From NCBI GenBank assembly GCA_902635545.1, contig CACPOL010000004.1, forward strand, positions 1 through 64,000: a stretch of DNA of 64,000 nucleotides, given 5' to 3'. The notes below the pieces were generated by a model. That model saw nothing but the letters and a program-made list of their open reading frames with translations. It was not told the origin of the DNA and ran no database searches. Positions 49,310 through 61,253 of this stretch are shown one piece after another; positions within the stretch are counted from its first letter, which is position 1; each line of letters starts with the position of its first letter. The DNA comes from an uncultured Pelagibacteraceae bacterium. GTDB lineage: Bacteria > Pseudomonadota > Alphaproteobacteria > Pelagibacterales > Pelagibacteraceae. A program made the position numbers and the translations under genes.

Positions 49310-49932
49310 TGAAAATAGAAAAAGTAAATTTAGATGGAAAAAAAGCTTCAATAGAAGTTTTAGATAAAATTTTTTCAGCAAAAATTAACAAAAAATTAGT
49401 TAGTAGCGTATTATATAAAACTATATCTAATTTTAAGGGTAGACACGGTAAAACAAAGCAACAAAATGAGATTACTGGTTCTACTTCAAAAATATACGCT
49501 CAAAAAGGAACAGGTGGTGCGAGACACGCTAGTCGTAAAGCTCCAATTTTTGTAGGTGGAGGAGTTGCCCATGGACCAAAAGGTCAATTAGCTTATAAAA
49601 AAAGAAAATTAAATAAAAGTGAGAAAAGATTAAGCATAGCTTCTTTAATAAGTGAAAAAAGCAAGCTTAAAAATTTAATAATCTTTAGTGATTTTAATAC
49701 TCAAATTAAAAAAACTAAAGAAATGAATAAAATTATTAAAAAATTTGAAATAACAAATTCTTTAATAATTTTAGACAAGCAATCCAGAGATAATATTGAA
49801 AAGTCTGTCCGAAATATTCCAAACATTAAAATAACAGATGTTAGTCATTTTAGTGCATTTGATATAGTAAAATATAAAAAAGTTGTATTTACAGAAACTT
49901 CTGTAAAAGAACTAGAAAAGAGATATTCTTAA
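49309..49932 (+). CDS. rplD: 50S ribosomal protein L4
   Basis: GTGGARHASRKAPIFVGGGVAHGPK. Confidence 0.97.
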   Translation: MKIEKVNLDGKKASIEVLDKIFSAKINKKLVSSVLYKTISNFKGRHGKTKQQNEITGSTSKIYAQKGTGGARHASRKAPIFVGGGVAHGPKGQLAYKKRKLNKSEKRLSIASLISEKSKLKNLIIFSDFNTQIKKTKEMNKIIKKFEITNSLIILDKQSRDNIEKSVRNIPNIKITDVSHFSAFDIVKYKKVVFTETSVKELEKRYS

Positions 49933-49933
49933 A

Positions 49934-50227
49934 ATGGAAAAAATACATTTATACGATAAAATTTTATCTCCAATAGTTACTGAAAAATCCACAAATTTGT
50001 CAGAACAAAATAAGATAGTTTTTAAAGTTCCATCTTCTGCTAATAAAAATAATGTAAAGAAAAATATTGAAAAAATTTTTAAAGTTAATGTTATCAAAGT
50101 TAATATTATTAATAAAAAAAATAGAACAAAAATTACAAGGGGAAGAAAAATTAAAGTTCGGGGTTATAAAAAAGCAATAATAACTCTTAAAAAAGGTCAA
50201 AATATAGACTTAACAACAGGAATTTAA
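49934..50227 (+). CDS. rplW: 50S ribosomal protein L23
   Basis: ILSPIVTEKSTNL; order. Confidence 0.95.
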   Translation: MEKIHLYDKILSPIVTEKSTNLSEQNKIVFKVPSSANKNNVKKNIEKIFKVNVIKVNIINKKNRTKITRGRKIKVRGYKKAIITLKKGQNIDLTTGI

Positions 50228-50231
50228 AAAT

Positions 50232-51065
50232 ATGACATTAAAAACATTTAAACCTTATACCAAGTCTACAAGAGGGACGATTTTAGTTGATAGAAAAGAA
50301 CTATGGAAAGGCAAACCTTTTAAAACTTTGGTTGAGCCTAAAAGATCAATGAAGGGAAGAAATAATAATGGTCATATAACTTCAATTAATCGAGCCGGTG
50401 GACATAAGAAAATGTATAGAAAAATAGACTTCTATAGAAAAAAATTTGACATGCCTGCAACAGTTGAAAGAATAGAGTATGACCCAAATAGATCGTGTTA
50501 TATAATGTTAGTTAAGTTTGAAGATGGTCAACACTTTTATTATCTAGCTCCTCAAAAAATTAAAGTTGGCGATAAGATCGAAAACGGTCCAAAAAAAGAG
50601 ATTAAAGTTGGAAATTGCATGCCGCTTCAAGATATTCCTGTTGGAATTGATATTCACAATGTTGAAATTCAACCAGGAGGAGGTGGAAAAATAGCTAGAT
50701 CAGCGGGGACTTCTGTTATTATAAGTGGTCTGGACGGAAATTACTCTCTTATTAAAATGGCATCTGGTGAATTAAGAAAAATAGATTCTAGGTCATTGGC
50801 AACTATTGGAGTTTTATCGAACCCAGATCAAAAAAATATTAAAATTGGTAAAGCAGGTAGGTCTAGATGGTTAGGAAGAAGACCCCATACAAGAGGAGTA
50901 GTTAAAAATCCTGTTGATCACCCACACGGTGGAGGTGAGGGAAAATCAGCTGGAGGAAGACATCCCGTATCACCAACAGGTCAGTCAGCTAAAGGTTTAA
51001 AAACAAGAGATAATAAAAGAACGGATAAATTTATAATAAGAAGAAGAAAGAAGAGAAAGGATTAA
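50232..51065 (+). CDS. rplB: 50S ribosomal protein L2
   Basis: [26 protein letters not shown]. Confidence 0.98.
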   Translation: MTLKTFKPYTKSTRGTILVDRKELWKGKPFKTLVEPKRSMKGRNNNGHITSINRAGGHKKMYRKIDFYRKKFDMPATVERIEYDPNRSCYIMLVKFEDGQHFYYLAPQKIKVGDKIENGPKKEIKVGNCMPLQDIPVGIDIHNVEIQPGGGGKIARSAGTSVIISGLDGNYSLIKMASGELRKIDSRSLATIGVLSNPDQKNIKIGKAGRSRWLGRRPHTRGVVKNPVDHPHGGGEGKSAGGRHPVSPTGQSAKGLKTRDNKRTDKFIIRRRKKRKD

Positions 51066-51067
51066 TT

Positions 51068-51373
51068 ATGTCTAGATCTGTTTGGAAAGGACCATTTGTA
51101 GAAGAGAGCTTAATAAAGAAAGTTGAAAAACACAAAACAGACCCAAAAAAAATTCCAATAAAAACATGGTCGAGAAAATCAACAATTATTCCTGAGTTTG
51201 TTGGAGTAAGTTTTTTAATTTATAATGGTAAAAAATTTATTCCAATTACTATTTCAGAGGATATGGTTGGACATAAATTAGGTGAGTTTGCACCAACAAG
51301 AACTTTTTTTGGTCATACACCGGCAGATAAAAAAGCTGCAGCTAAACCAGCAGAGGAAACAACTAAAAAATAA
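51068..51373 (+). CDS. rpsS: 30S ribosomal protein S19
   Basis: [28 protein letters not shown]. Confidence 0.97.
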   Translation: MSRSVWKGPFVEESLIKKVEKHKTDPKKIPIKTWSRKSTIIPEFVGVSFLIYNGKKFIPITISEDMVGHKLGEFAPTRTFFGHTPADKKAAAKPAEETTKK

Positions 51374-51375
51374 TT

Positions 51376-51774
51376 ATGAGTAAAAAAAAGAAAATCACTG
51401 ATAACCAAATAAAAACTGTAAAATCTATTAATAATAATGTTAGATCCAGTGTAAGAAAATTAAATCCTATACTTAAAACAATTGTAGGAAAAAAAGTTGA
51501 TATTGCTATTAGAGATTTACAGTTTTCTGAAAAACGAATTACTAAAGATATCAGGAAGACTATTTCATCGGCAGTAGCAAATGCAGAAAATAATTTTCAA
51601 TATGATATTGATAATTTAGTTGTTAAGGAAGCTTATTGTGGAAAAAAAGTTATTATGAAAAGATTTAGAGCACGAGCAAAAGGAAGAGCTGCACCAATCT
51701 TAAAACCTTATTCAAGTGTAACAATAATTTTATCTGAAATTAAAAAAATGGAGAGTCATGGGACAAAAAGTTAA
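51376..51774 (+). CDS. rplV: 50S ribosomal protein L22
   Basis: [27 protein letters not shown]. Confidence 0.95.
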   Translation: MSKKKKITDNQIKTVKSINNNVRSSVRKLNPILKTIVGKKVDIAIRDLQFSEKRITKDIRKTISSAVANAENNFQYDIDNLVVKEAYCGKKVIMKRFRARAKGRAAPILKPYSSVTIILSEIKKMESHGTKS

Positions 51775-52435
51775 TCCGGTAGGTTTTAGATTAGGTGTCA
51801 ACAGAGGATGGGACTCTGTTTGGTACGCTAAGAAAAAAGATTTTGGAAATTATTTAATAGAGGATTTTAAAATAAGAGAATACATTAAGAAAAATGTTAT
51901 AAATTCTGGTGTTTCAAAAGTAATGATCGAGAGAACGTCTAATAAATGTTACGTGACCATTTATACTTCTAGACCAGGTTTTGTGATTGGAAAAAAAGGA
52001 AGTGATATTGATAAAATTAAAAATAATTTATCAAAATTTACATCCAATGAAGTTACATTAAATATAAAAGAGGTAAAAAAACCAGAGACTAATGCATACT
52101 TAGTTGCAGAGAATATTGCTCAACAATTAGTTAAAAGAATTTCATATAGAAGAGCAATGAAACGAGCAATGCAATCCTGTTTAAGACTAGGAGCGAAAGG
52201 AATTAAAGTCTCTATTAGTGGACGTTTAGGTGGAAACGAAATTGCAAGAACCGAATGGCTTAGAGATGGCAGTATTCCTTCTCATACTTTAAGAGCAGAT
52301 ATAGATTATGCAGAAGCAGAAGCTTTAACAACATATGGCATAATAGGAATTAAAGTTTGGATTTATAAAGGTGAAGTTTTTGCTAAAGAATTCAGTCAAG
52401 AAACAAACAAAGTAGTAGCGAAAGAGGTAAAATAA
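51758..52435 (+). CDS. rpsC: 30S ribosomal protein S3
   Basis: [23 protein letters not shown]. Confidence 0.98.
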   Translation: MGQKVNPVGFRLGVNRGWDSVWYAKKKDFGNYLIEDFKIREYIKKNVINSGVSKVMIERTSNKCYVTIYTSRPGFVIGKKGSDIDKIKNNLSKFTSNEVTLNIKEVKKPETNAYLVAENIAQQLVKRISYRRAMKRAMQSCLRLGAKGIKVSISGRLGGNEIARTEWLRDGSIPSHTLRADIDYAEAEALTTYGIIGIKVWIYKGEVFAKEFSQETNKVVAKEVK

Positions 52436-52440
52436 TATTT

Positions 52441-52851
52441 ATGCTTCAACCAGTAAGAACAAAATACAGAAAAGCTCATAAAGGAAGAATTCATGGAATT
52501 GCTTCTCGTTGTAATTATATAAATTATGGCGCTTATGCTTTAAAAGCTATGGAACCCAATAGAATTATAGGAAAACAAATTGAAGCAGCCAGAGTAGCTT
52601 TAACACGTCATATGAAGCGTCAAGGTAGAGTTTGGACAAGAATATTTCCCAATGTTCCTGTTTCAAAAAAACCAGTTGAGGTAAGAATGGGTAAAGGAAA
52701 GGGTTCACCTGAATATTGGGCATGTAGAGTTAAACCTGGTAGAATTTTATTTGAGGTTGATGGAATATCGGAAAAAATTGCAAAAGAGGCACTTTATAAA
52801 GCATCTGCAAAATTACCAATTAAAACTAAATTTATTAAAAGATTTGTATAA
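52441..52851 (+). CDS. rplP: 50S ribosomal protein L16
   Basis: [19 protein letters not shown]. Confidence 0.98.
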   Translation: MLQPVRTKYRKAHKGRIHGIASRCNYINYGAYALKAMEPNRIIGKQIEAARVALTRHMKRQGRVWTRIFPNVPVSKKPVEVRMGKGKGSPEYWACRVKPGRILFEVDGISEKIAKEALYKASAKLPIKTKFIKRFV

Positions 52852-52853
52852 AT

Positions 52854-53045
52854 ATGAAAAAAAAAGAAACAAAAAAATTAACAAGAGCTGAAATGATAAA
52901 AAATATTGATAAATTAAAAAAAGACCTATTTAATTTTAGATTTCAAAAGATGAATTCGCAAATAACAAATCCTGCGAAAATTGGAGAAACAAAAAAAAAT
53001 ATTGCAAGAATTAAAACTATGTTAAAGGAAAAAATAAATGCCTAA
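52854..53045 (+). CDS. rpmC: 50S ribosomal protein L29
   Basis: Order; FNFRFQKMNSQITNPAKIGETKKNIARIKT. Confidence 0.93.
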   Translation: MKKKETKKLTRAEMIKNIDKLKKDLFNFRFQKMNSQITNPAKIGETKKNIARIKTMLKEKINA

Positions 53046-53274
53046 AAAGATATTAAATGGAATTGTAGTAAGTGATAAACCGAATAAGACTATTACCGTG
53101 GTGGTTGAAAGAAAGTATTCGCACCCAGTTCTAAAAAAAGTAATTAAAGTAAGAAAAAAATATAATGTTCATGACGAAAAAAATAAATTTAAAAATGGAG
53201 ACAAAGTTTCAATTATTGAGAGCAAACCTTTTTCAAAGAATAAAAAATTTCAAGTTATTGAGGGATCAAAATAA
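53038..53274 (+). CDS. rpsQ: 30S ribosomal protein S17
   Basis: [26 protein letters not shown]. Confidence 0.96.
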   Translation: MPKKILNGIVVSDKPNKTITVVVERKYSHPVLKKVIKVRKKYNVHDEKNKFKNGDKVSIIESKPFSKNKKFQVIEGSK

Positions 53275-53642
53275 TGATACAGGTACAAACAGAATTAATG
53301 GTAGCAGATAACACGGGGGCAAAAAAAATAGAGTGTATTAAGGTTCTCGGGGGCTCAAAAAGAAGATATGCAAGTATTGGTGATACAATTGTAATTGCTG
53401 TGAAAGAAGCGATACCAAAGGGTAAAGTTAAAAAAGGTTCAGTTCATAAAGCAGTTGTAGTTAGAGTAAAAAAAGGAATACACAGAGATGATGGCTCAAA
53501 GGTAAAATTTGACAATAATGCAGCTGTTCTGGTTGATGAAAAAGGTGAACCAGTTGGTACAAGAATTTTTGGTCCAGTTACAAGAGAATTAAGAAATAGA
53601 GGGCAAATGAAGATAATTTCATTAGCTCCGGAGGTTTTGTAG
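53274..53642 (+). CDS. rplN: 50S ribosomal protein L14
   Basis: [33 protein letters not shown]. Confidence 0.98.
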   Translation: MIQVQTELMVADNTGAKKIECIKVLGGSKRRYASIGDTIVIAVKEAIPKGKVKKGSVHKAVVVRVKKGIHRDDGSKVKFDNNAAVLVDEKGEPVGTRIFGPVTRELRNRGQMKIISLAPEVL

Positions 53643-53643
53643 A

Positions 53644-53892
53644 ATGATTAAAAAAGGCAACAAGGTAAAAATTTTAAATGGTAAAGATAAAAAAAAAGAA
53701 GGAGAAGTCATTGAAGTTGATAGACCAAATAACAGAGCTAAAGTTAAAGGTATAAACATGGTTAAAAAACATGTTAAAACCACAAAAGAAAAAAAAGGTG
53801 GAATAATTCCTAAAGAAAATTTTATTCATATTTCAAATTTAGCTTTAATAAGTGAAAAAACAAAAGTTAAAAAAGTAGGAGCTAAAAAATAA
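53644..53892 (+). CDS. rplX: 50S ribosomal protein L24
   Basis: [21 protein letters not shown]. Confidence 0.95.
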   Translation: MIKKGNKVKILNGKDKKKEGEVIEVDRPNNRAKVKGINMVKKHVKTTKEKKGGIIPKENFIHISNLALISEKTKVKKVGAKK

Positions 53893-54446
53893 TGACACCA
53901 AGATTAAAAGATCTTTATTATAAAGAAATTCAACCGTCATTAAAAGAAAAGTTGGGATTTAAAAATGCTTATATGGGGCCAAAAATTGAAAAAGTAATTA
54001 TTAATATGGGCTTAGGATTAGATGGCAATGATAGCAAGATATTAAAATCTTGTGAGGAGGATCTTTCGAAAATTGCGGGTCAAAAACCTGTGATTACAAA
54101 ATTTAAAAAGTCAATTGCAAATTTTAAAACAAGAAAAGGATCAAACGCAGGATTAAAAGTAACTTTAAGAAAAAATAAGATGTACGAATTTATTGATAGA
54201 TTGGTTAATATTGCTTTACCTAGAATTAAAGATTTCAGAGGTTTATCTTCAAGTGGTTTCGATAAGTTTGGCAACTACTCCTTTGGAGTAAAAGAACATA
54301 TAATTTTTCCAGAGGTAAGCTTTGATAGAGCAGACAAAGTAAGAGGTTTAGATATAATTATTGTTATTTCATCTTTGAATAAGGAGCATAGTTATGCTCT
54401 GTTAGAAAAAATGAATTTTCCATTTATAAAAAAAGGAGAAAATTAA
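53892..54446 (+). CDS. rplE: 50S ribosomal protein L5
   Basis: PRIKDFRGLSSSGFDKFGNYSFGVKEHIIFPE. Confidence 0.97.
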   Translation: MTPRLKDLYYKEIQPSLKEKLGFKNAYMGPKIEKVIINMGLGLDGNDSKILKSCEEDLSKIAGQKPVITKFKKSIANFKTRKGSNAGLKVTLRKNKMYEFIDRLVNIALPRIKDFRGLSSSGFDKFGNYSFGVKEHIIFPEVSFDRADKVRGLDIIIVISSLNKEHSYALLEKMNFPFIKKGEN

Positions 54447-54447
54447 T

Positions 54448-54753
54448 ATGGCTAAGGCTAGTTCAATAAATAAAAATAATAAACGTATTAAACTTTCAAA
54501 TAAATTTTATAAAAAAAGAATGTCATTAAAAAAGATAATAATGAATAAAAAATTATCCTTAGAAGAAAGATTTAAGGCACAGCAAAAATTATCCAAATTA
54601 CCTAGAAATTCCGCGAAAAATAGAGTTATGAATAGATGTCAAATAACTGGAAGACCTCATGGAGTTTATAGGAAATTAAAAATATCAAGAATAGCATTAA
54701 GACAACTTGGCTTACAGGGTAAAATTCCAGGTTTAGTTAAATCAAGTTGGTAG
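54448..54753 (+). CDS. rpsN: 30S ribosomal protein S14
   Basis: RNSAKNRVMNRCQITGRPHGVYRKLKISRIALRQLG. Confidence 0.97.
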   Translation: MAKASSINKNNKRIKLSNKFYKKRMSLKKIIMNKKLSLEERFKAQQKLSKLPRNSAKNRVMNRCQITGRPHGVYRKLKISRIALRQLGLQGKIPGLVKSSW

Positions 54754-54763
54754 AAAGGAAATT

Positions 54764-55159
54764 ATGAGTTTAAGTGATCCAATAGGAGATATGATAGCAA
54801 GAATTAAAAATGCTCAACTAAGAAGTCATAAAAAAGTTGATTTACCGTCATCAAATTTCAAAGCAAAAATTGCAGGTATTTTAAAAAATGAAGGTTTTAT
54901 AAATGATTTTAAAATAAATGAAGAAAACAATAAATCAATTTTATCCTTAGTTTTAAAGTATCATTCTGGGAATCCGGTGATAAATACATTTGAGAGAGTC
55001 TCAAAACCAGGAAGAAGAATTTTTTCAAGCGCTCAAAGTCTTCCAAAAATAAATAATGGATTAGGTATAGCTATTGTATCAACTCCTAAAGGCGTTATGA
55101 CAGATATTGATGCAAGAAAACAAAAGATCGGTGGAGAAATAATTTGTAAGGTATTTTAA
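54764..55159 (+). CDS. rpsH: 30S ribosomal protein S8
   Basis: DPIGDMIARIKNAQ; STPKGVMTD. Confidence 0.97.
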   Translation: MSLSDPIGDMIARIKNAQLRSHKKVDLPSSNFKAKIAGILKNEGFINDFKINEENNKSILSLVLKYHSGNPVINTFERVSKPGRRIFSSAQSLPKINNGLGIAIVSTPKGVMTDIDARKQKIGGEIICKVF

Positions 55160-55698
55160 TGTCTAAAATTGGTAAAATAAATATTGCAGTACCAGATAAA
55201 GTAAAAGTAGCTTTGACTGGGAATGTTCTGAATATAGAGGGTCCTCAAGGCAAAAAATCAATTAATATTGATCTTGATTTATTCAATTTAGATGTCAAAG
55301 AAGGTAAAGAAATTTCAATTAAGCCAAAAAAAATTAATCAAGATAGCAAAAGATTATGGGGTATGAATAGAAGTTTAATTAATAACGCCGTAATTGGATC
55401 TAGCAAGGGATATGAAAAAATATTAGAGTTAGTAGGTGTAGGTTATAGAGCTTCATTAAAAGGCAATTTATTAAACTTACAGCTCGGATATAGTCATGAT
55501 ATCAATTTTGAAATCCCAGAAGGTATTAAAATTGTTGTTGAAAAACAAACTACTTTGAAAATAACTGGTCATGATAAACAACAAGTTGGAACTGTTGCAT
55601 CTAAAATCAAAACTTTAAGAAAAATTGAACCTTACAAAGGAAAAGGTATTAGGGAACAAGGTCAATACATTCTTAAAAAAGAGGGAAAAAAGAAATAA
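55159..55698 (+). CDS. rplF: 50S ribosomal protein L6
   Basis: [25 protein letters not shown]. Confidence 0.97.
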   Translation: MSKIGKINIAVPDKVKVALTGNVLNIEGPQGKKSINIDLDLFNLDVKEGKEISIKPKKINQDSKRLWGMNRSLINNAVIGSSKGYEKILELVGVGYRASLKGNLLNLQLGYSHDINFEIPEGIKIVVEKQTTLKITGHDKQQVGTVASKIKTLRKIEPYKGKGIREQGQYILKKEGKKK

Positions 55699-56051
55699 TG
55701 AAATTACAAACTTCTCAAAGAAAAAAATTTAGAGTTTCAAACAAATTGAAAAAAGTCTCACCTGTTGGTAGGTTCAGATTAAGTATATTTAGATCTTCTA
55801 AAAATATTTCTGCACAAATAATAGATGATAAAAAAAATATCACACTTCTATCAGCCTCTTCAGTTGAAAAGGATCTTAAAACTTCAAAAACTAATAAATC
55901 TGAGGTATCGAAAATTGTTGCTGAAAGATTAGCCAAAAAAGCACAAGATAAAAAAATTACAAAAATTTATTTTGATAGAGGTATTTATAAATATCACGGA
56001 AGAATTAAAGTTTTTGCTGAAACATTACGTAAAAATGGAATGGAGTTTTAA
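55698..56051 (+). CDS. rplR: 50S ribosomal protein L18
   Basis: [27 protein letters not shown]. Confidence 0.96.
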   Translation: MKLQTSQRKKFRVSNKLKKVSPVGRFRLSIFRSSKNISAQIIDDKKNITLLSASSVEKDLKTSKTNKSEVSKIVAERLAKKAQDKKITKIYFDRGIYKYHGRIKVFAETLRKNGMEF

Positions 56052-56053
56052 TT

Positions 56054-56566
56054 ATGGATAATAAAGAAAAAAAAATAGATGATATTTTAGAAAAATTAGT
56101 CCACATCAATAGGATTACAAAAGTTGTTAAAGGAGGTCGAAGGTTTGGTTTTTCCGCATTAGTTGTCGTTGGTAATCAGGCAGGAAAAATTGGTATAGCG
56201 CATGCTAAAGCAAAACAAGTTCCAGATGCTATTAAAAAAGCAAATGAAATGGCAAGACGTAAATTAATACAAATACCCCTTAGAGAAGGCAGAACTATTC
56301 ATCATGATGTAAAAGCAAAAGATGGATCGGGAAAAATTGTTTTAAGAGCTGCCGCTAAAGGTACAGGAATTATTGCAGGAGGGCCTGTAAGGGCAGTTTG
56401 TGAAGTACTAGGTGTGAAAGATATTGTTGCAAAATCTATGGGAACATCGAACCCTCATAACGTAATTAGAGCTACAATGAAAGCTCTTACAAAACAAAAC
56501 TCACCAAAATATATATCAACAATCAGAAATAAGAAAATTTCTGAAATTGTTGGAAAAAGAGGATAA
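56054..56566 (+). CDS. rpsE: 30S ribosomal protein S5
   Basis: [25 protein letters not shown]. Confidence 0.98.
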   Translation: MDNKEKKIDDILEKLVHINRITKVVKGGRRFGFSALVVVGNQAGKIGIAHAKAKQVPDAIKKANEMARRKLIQIPLREGRTIHHDVKAKDGSGKIVLRAAAKGTGIIAGGPVRAVCEVLGVKDIVAKSMGTSNPHNVIRATMKALTKQNSPKYISTIRNKKISEIVGKRG

Positions 56567-57018
56567 TGACTACATTAAATTCTACAAAAAAATTTATTAG
56601 AAAAAAAATTAGAGTTGGAAGAGGTATTGGTTCTGGAAAAGGAAAAACTTCTGGCAGAGGTGTTAAAGGTCAAAAATCTAGATCTGGTGTAGCAATTAAA
56701 AGTTTTGAGGGTGGTCAAATGCCTTTATATAGAAGATTGCCAAAAAGAGGTTTTAACTCAATTAATAAAAATAATATTGCGATAATGAATTTAGAAAAAA
56801 TCCAATCTTTTATAGATAAAAATGTAATTAAAACAAGCGATCTGATTACTAGAGACCTTTTGATTAAACATAAATTAATTAATAAAAATTCTCAAAAATT
56901 AAAAATTCTAGGTTCGGGAAATATTAAGAGTAAGATAAATCTTGAAGCTGACTTAGTATCAAAATCTGCATTAGAAAAACTTGAGAAAGCCGGATCAAAT
57001 ATTCAATTAAAAAAATAA
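56566..57018 (+). CDS. rplO: 50S ribosomal protein L15
   Basis: [25 protein letters not shown]. Confidence 0.97.
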   Translation: MTTLNSTKKFIRKKIRVGRGIGSGKGKTSGRGVKGQKSRSGVAIKSFEGGQMPLYRRLPKRGFNSINKNNIAIMNLEKIQSFIDKNVIKTSDLITRDLLIKHKLINKNSQKLKILGSGNIKSKINLEADLVSKSALEKLEKAGSNIQLKK

Positions 57019-57028
57019 TTAATTTATT

Positions 57029-58309
57029 ATGAGCGCATCAACACAAACGAATGATCTCAGAAATAGGATAATATTTACTATACTTCTTTTAGCTGTTTAT
57101 AGATTTGGTACATTTGTTCCACTTCCAGGCATTGATCCAGAACAGTTAAAAGTATTAATGGAAGGCAATCAAAAGGGTTTACTTGGAATGTTCAACGTAT
57201 TTGCCGGTGGAGCTGTGAGTAGAATGGCAATTTTTGCATTAGGAATTATGCCTTATATTTCATCTTCAATTATTGTTCAACTTCTTACAGGAGTATCTGA
57301 TTACTTTAAAAATTTAAAAGCACAAGGTGAAACTGGAAGAGCAAAGATAACCCAGATTACGAGATATGGTACAGTTATATTAGCAACTGTTCAAGGATAT
57401 GGTCTCTCTGTTGGACTAGAGTCCTCAGCTGACTTAGTAATAAATCCAGGAGTTTTTTTTAAAATATCAACTGTAACTACAATTGTAGCTGGAACAATAT
57501 TCTTAATGTGGTTAGGAGAACAAATAACCCAAAGAGGTATAGGTAATGGAATATCATTAATAATTTTTTCAGGTATAGTTGCTGAAATACCTAGAGCTTT
57601 GGTTACTACATTTGAGCTAGGAAGAACAGGAGCCATTTCTACTGTTATGATATTAGCTATATTTGTTTTATTGATTGCAACTATTTTATTTATTGTATTC
57701 ATGGAAAGAGCTTTAAGAAAAATTCTTATTAATTATCCAAAAAGACAAATGGGAAATAAAATGTATGGAGGAGAGTCGTCTCATCTTCCTTTGAAAATAA
57801 ATCAAGCTGGTGTAATACCTGCGATATTTGCATCTGCCTTATTACTTTTGCCTGTCACATTTTCAAATTTTAATTTATCAGAAAGTGAAACTTTTTTAAA
57901 TATAAGCTCTTATTTTACTCAAGGACAACCATTATACATGTTATTATATGCTTCAGGAATTATATTTTTTACTTTTTTTTATACTTCAATAACTTTTAAT
58001 CCTAATGAAACTGCTGAAAATTTAAGAAAGTATGGTGGTTTCATTCCTGGTATTAGACCTGGTGAAAGTACAGCTTTATATATAGAGAATATTTTAACCA
58101 AACTTACTACCATTGGTGCGCTATATTTAACATTAGTGTGTTTAATGCCTGAATTTCTTATTGCAAATTATCCGATACCTTTTTATTTAGGTGGTACTTC
58201 AATTTTAATTGTAGTAGTTGTTGCAATAGATACTGTAACCCAAATTCAAACAAGATTAATGAGTTCACAGTACGAACAATTAATTAAAAAAACTAAATTT
58301 GGTAAGTAA
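57029..58309 (+). CDS. secY: Preprotein translocase subunit SecY
   Basis: RFGTFVPLPGIDP; multi-TM; order. Confidence 0.98.
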   Translation: MSASTQTNDLRNRIIFTILLLAVYRFGTFVPLPGIDPEQLKVLMEGNQKGLLGMFNVFAGGAVSRMAIFALGIMPYISSSIIVQLLTGVSDYFKNLKAQGETGRAKITQITRYGTVILATVQGYGLSVGLESSADLVINPGVFFKISTVTTIVAGTIFLMWLGEQITQRGIGNGISLIIFSGIVAEIPRALVTTFELGRTGAISTVMILAIFVLLIATILFIVFMERALRKILINYPKRQMGNKMYGGESSHLPLKINQAGVIPAIFASALLLLPVTFSNFNLSESETFLNISSYFTQGQPLYMLLYASGIIFFTFFYTSITFNPNETAENLRKYGGFIPGIRPGESTALYIENILTKLTTIGALYLTLVCLMPEFLIANYPIPFYLGGTSILIVVVVAIDTVTQIQTRLMSSQYEQLIKKTKFGK

Positions 58310-58314
58310 AAAAA

Positions 58315-58878
58315 GTGAACATTATTTTATTTGGTCCACCCGGAGCTGGAAAAGGTACTCAAGCCAAAATTTTAGTTGAAAAATTAAATAATTATCAAGT
58401 TTCAACTGGTGACATGCTTCGGGATGAAATTCAAAAAGACACTGAAATTGGAAAAAAAATTATAAATGATATGAATGACGGAAAATTTGTTAATGATGAA
58501 ATTGTTAATAAGTTAATAAAAAATATTATATTTGACACTAAAAAAAATAATAAGTTGATTTTTGATGGTTATCCAAGATCATTAACCCAAGCAAAAAATT
58601 TAAATTTATTATTAGATGAGTCAAATCAAAAAATAGATTTTATTTTTTTTCTTAATGTAAATAAAGATACAATAATTAAAAGAATTGAAAAAAGAAAAAT
58701 TGTTGAAAAAAGGTCAGATGATGATTTAAAGGTTATTCTAAATCGATACGACACCTATATGGAAACCACCAGACCAGTCCTGGATTTTTACTCTAGAAAT
58801 CCAAATTTTTATGAAATAGATGGAACTTTAGAAATTGATCAAATTACAAGTAAAATTGACCAATTATTGAAGGTTTAA
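58315..58878 (+). CDS. adk: Adenylate kinase (short form)
   Basis: ILFGPPGAGKGTQAKIL, VSTGDMLRDEI, FDGYPRS; GTG start. Confidence 0.97.
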   Translation: MNIILFGPPGAGKGTQAKILVEKLNNYQVSTGDMLRDEIQKDTEIGKKIINDMNDGKFVNDEIVNKLIKNIIFDTKKNNKLIFDGYPRSLTQAKNLNLLLDESNQKIDFIFFLNVNKDTIIKRIEKRKIVEKRSDDDLKVILNRYDTYMETTRPVLDFYSRNPNFYEIDGTLEIDQITSKIDQLLKV

Positions 58879-58882
58879 CCCG

Positions 58883-58910
58883 TTGACTTTAGAACAACTT
58901 CTTATATAAA
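58883..58910 (+). promoter_or_regulatory. Putative promoter upstream of rpsM-rpsK-rpoA-rplQ
   Basis: TTGACT - 16 bp - TATAAA. Confidence 0.6.
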
Positions 58911-58934
58911 AGGCTAAATTTATTCTCAAAAATT

Positions 58935-59318
58935 ATGGCTCGTATTGCAGGTGTAAATATTCCACAAAATAAACTTGTCCAAATTGGATTGACTTACATT
59001 TATGGTATTGGTGACAAGTTTTCAAAACAAATTTGTAAATCTTTAGAAATTCCTAAGAATAAGAGAGTTAATCAACTTTCAGATGAAGAGATTTTAAAAA
59101 TTAGAGAGTTTATAGATCAAAACTTTAAAGTAGAGGGAGATTTAAGAAGAGACTACTCATTAAGCATCAAAAGATTAATTGATCTTGCTTGTTATAGAGG
59201 AACAAGACATAGAAAAAAATTACCTGTACGAGGACAAAGAACGAGATGTAATGCAAGGACCAGAAAAGGTAAAGCAATAGCTATTGCAGGAAAAAAATTA
59301 ACACCACTAAAGAAATAA
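58935..59318 (+). CDS. rpsM: 30S ribosomal protein S13
   Basis: [38 protein letters not shown]. Confidence 0.98.
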   Translation: MARIAGVNIPQNKLVQIGLTYIYGIGDKFSKQICKSLEIPKNKRVNQLSDEEILKIREFIDQNFKVEGDLRRDYSLSIKRLIDLACYRGTRHRKKLPVRGQRTRCNARTRKGKAIAIAGKKLTPLKK

Positions 59319-59319
59319 T

Positions 59320-59769
59320 ATGGCTAAAGTTGATAAGGTTGAAAAAAAAGACCAAGTACAAGATAAATTAGATAAGAAAATTAAAAAAAGTTCTTATTCA
59401 AAAAAGAAAAAAGTAAAAAAAAATATACAAAATGGAATTGCTTACGTGCAATCTACATTCAATAATACAATTATTTCTATTGCCGATACAAATGGAAATG
59501 TAATTTCTTGGGCATCATCTGGTCAAAAAGGCTTTAAAGGATCAAGAAAGTCAACTCCATACGCTGCACAAATTGCAGCAGATGCAGCTGCTTCAAAAGC
59601 TTTGGAATATGGAATGAAAGTTTTATCTGTTGAAGTGAAAGGACCCGGATCAGGAAGAGAAACAGCATTAAGAGCGCTACAAGCTAGAGGTTTTAAAATT
59701 CTTTCAATTAAGGATACTACACCTATGCCTCATAATGGAACTAGACCACCAAAAAAAAGGAGAGTTTAA
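59320..59769 (+). CDS. rpsK: 30S ribosomal protein S11
   Basis: [43 protein letters not shown]. Confidence 0.98.
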   Translation: MAKVDKVEKKDQVQDKLDKKIKKSSYSKKKKVKKNIQNGIAYVQSTFNNTIISIADTNGNVISWASSGQKGFKGSRKSTPYAAQIAADAAASKALEYGMKVLSVEVKGPGSGRETALRALQARGFKILSIKDTTPMPHNGTRPPKKRRV

Positions 59770-60798
59770 ATGGAAAGTTTAAATGTAAATGCAAAAAATT
59801 GGAAATCATTAATCAAACCAGCTAAATTAGATGTAAAACTGAGTGATGACCTCTCTCATGCAACAATTGTTGCTGAACCTTTAGAAAAAGGTTATGGATT
59901 GACTTTAGGTAATTCTCTAAGAAGAATTTTACTTTCATCTATCAGAGGAGCGGCAGTAACCTCTGTTCAAATAGATGGTGTTTTACATGAATTTACTTCA
60001 ATTAAAGGAGTAAGAGAAGACGTGACTGATATAGTTCTAAATGTAAAATCACTTGCACTTAAATGTTCCTCTGAGGGAACAAAAAAATTAATTTTAGATG
60101 CTAAGGGTCCTGGTGAAATTAAAGCTTCTAATATTACCCCTGTCGCAGATGTTGAAATTTTAAATCCAGATTTAGTTATTTGTAATTTAGATGAAAAAAC
60201 AAATTTTCATATGGAAATGAATGTTAACACTGGCAAAGGTTATGTTCCCGCTGAAATGAATAAACCAGAGGAACCTCCTCTTGGATTAATTGCAATAGAC
60301 TCTTTGTATAGTCCAGTAAAAAAAGTTTCATTTTCAGTAAGCACAGCGAGGGAAGGTAAAGCATTAGATTATGATAAATTAACTATGGAAGTTGAGACCA
60401 ATGGATCTATATCTGCTGAAGATGCGGTTGCTTACTCTGCTAGAATTTTTCAAGATCAATTAAATATGTTTGTGAATTTTGATGAGCCAGTTGAAACACC
60501 TGTTAAGGAAGTATCATCAGAACCTGAATTTAATAAAAATTTATTAAGAAAAGTTGATGAGTTAGAATTATCAGTTAGGTCAATGAATTGCTTAAAAAAT
60601 GACAACATTATTTACATAGGAGACTTAGTTCAAAAATCTGAGGGTGAAATGTTACGAACACCTAATTTTGGAAGAAAATCATTAAATGAAATAAAAGAGG
60701 TATTAACTGGAATGTCCTTGTATTTGGGAATGGAAATTCCTAATTGGCCACCTGATAATATTGCTGAAATGTCTAAGAAATTAGAGGAGAGCATTTAA
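59770..60798 (+). CDS. rpoA: RNA polymerase alpha subunit
   Basis: [42 protein letters not shown]. Confidence 0.99.
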   Translation: MESLNVNAKNWKSLIKPAKLDVKLSDDLSHATIVAEPLEKGYGLTLGNSLRRILLSSIRGAAVTSVQIDGVLHEFTSIKGVREDVTDIVLNVKSLALKCSSEGTKKLILDAKGPGEIKASNITPVADVEILNPDLVICNLDEKTNFHMEMNVNTGKGYVPAEMNKPEEPPLGLIAIDSLYSPVKKVSFSVSTAREGKALDYDKLTMEVETNGSISAEDAVAYSARIFQDQLNMFVNFDEPVETPVKEVSSEPEFNKNLLRKVDELELSVRSMNCLKNDNIIYIGDLVQKSEGEMLRTPNFGRKSLNEIKEVLTGMSLYLGMEIPNWPPDNIAEMSKKLEESI

Positions 60799-61235
60799 TG
60801 AGACATGGTCTTGCTCATAAAAAACTGAATAGAACTGCAGAGCATAGAAAAGCTTTATTAAAAAATATGCTTAATTCTCTAATTAAATATGAGCAGATAA
60901 CAACAACTTTACCGAAAGCAAAATTTTTAAAACCTCAGGCTGATAAAATCATTACACTTGGAAAAAAAGAGTCATTAAAAACAACTAAATTATTAATGAC
61001 AAAACTTCAGGATATAAAATCTGCAAATAAAGTTAAAAAAACGCTATCAAAACGTTACGTAAAAAGAAATGGTGGATATACTAGAATAGTAAAAGCTGGC
61101 TTTAGATATGGCGATAATGCACCTATGGCAATCATAGAATTTGTTGATAGAGATGTAGCCGCAAAAAGAGTTGATAAAAAGAAAAAAGAAACTATCAAAG
61201 ATCAAAAAGAAGAAAAAAAATTAGCTACAAAGTAA
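60798..61235 (+). CDS. rplQ: 50S ribosomal protein L17
   Basis: [25 protein letters not shown]. Confidence 0.98.
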   Translation: MRHGLAHKKLNRTAEHRKALLKNMLNSLIKYEQITTTLPKAKFLKPQADKIITLGKKESLKTTKLLMTKLQDIKSANKVKKTLSKRYVKRNGGYTRIVKAGFRYGDNAPMAIIEFVDRDVAAKRVDKKKKETIKDQKEEKKLATK

Positions 61236-61253
61236 TTTTTTAATATCTTTAAA

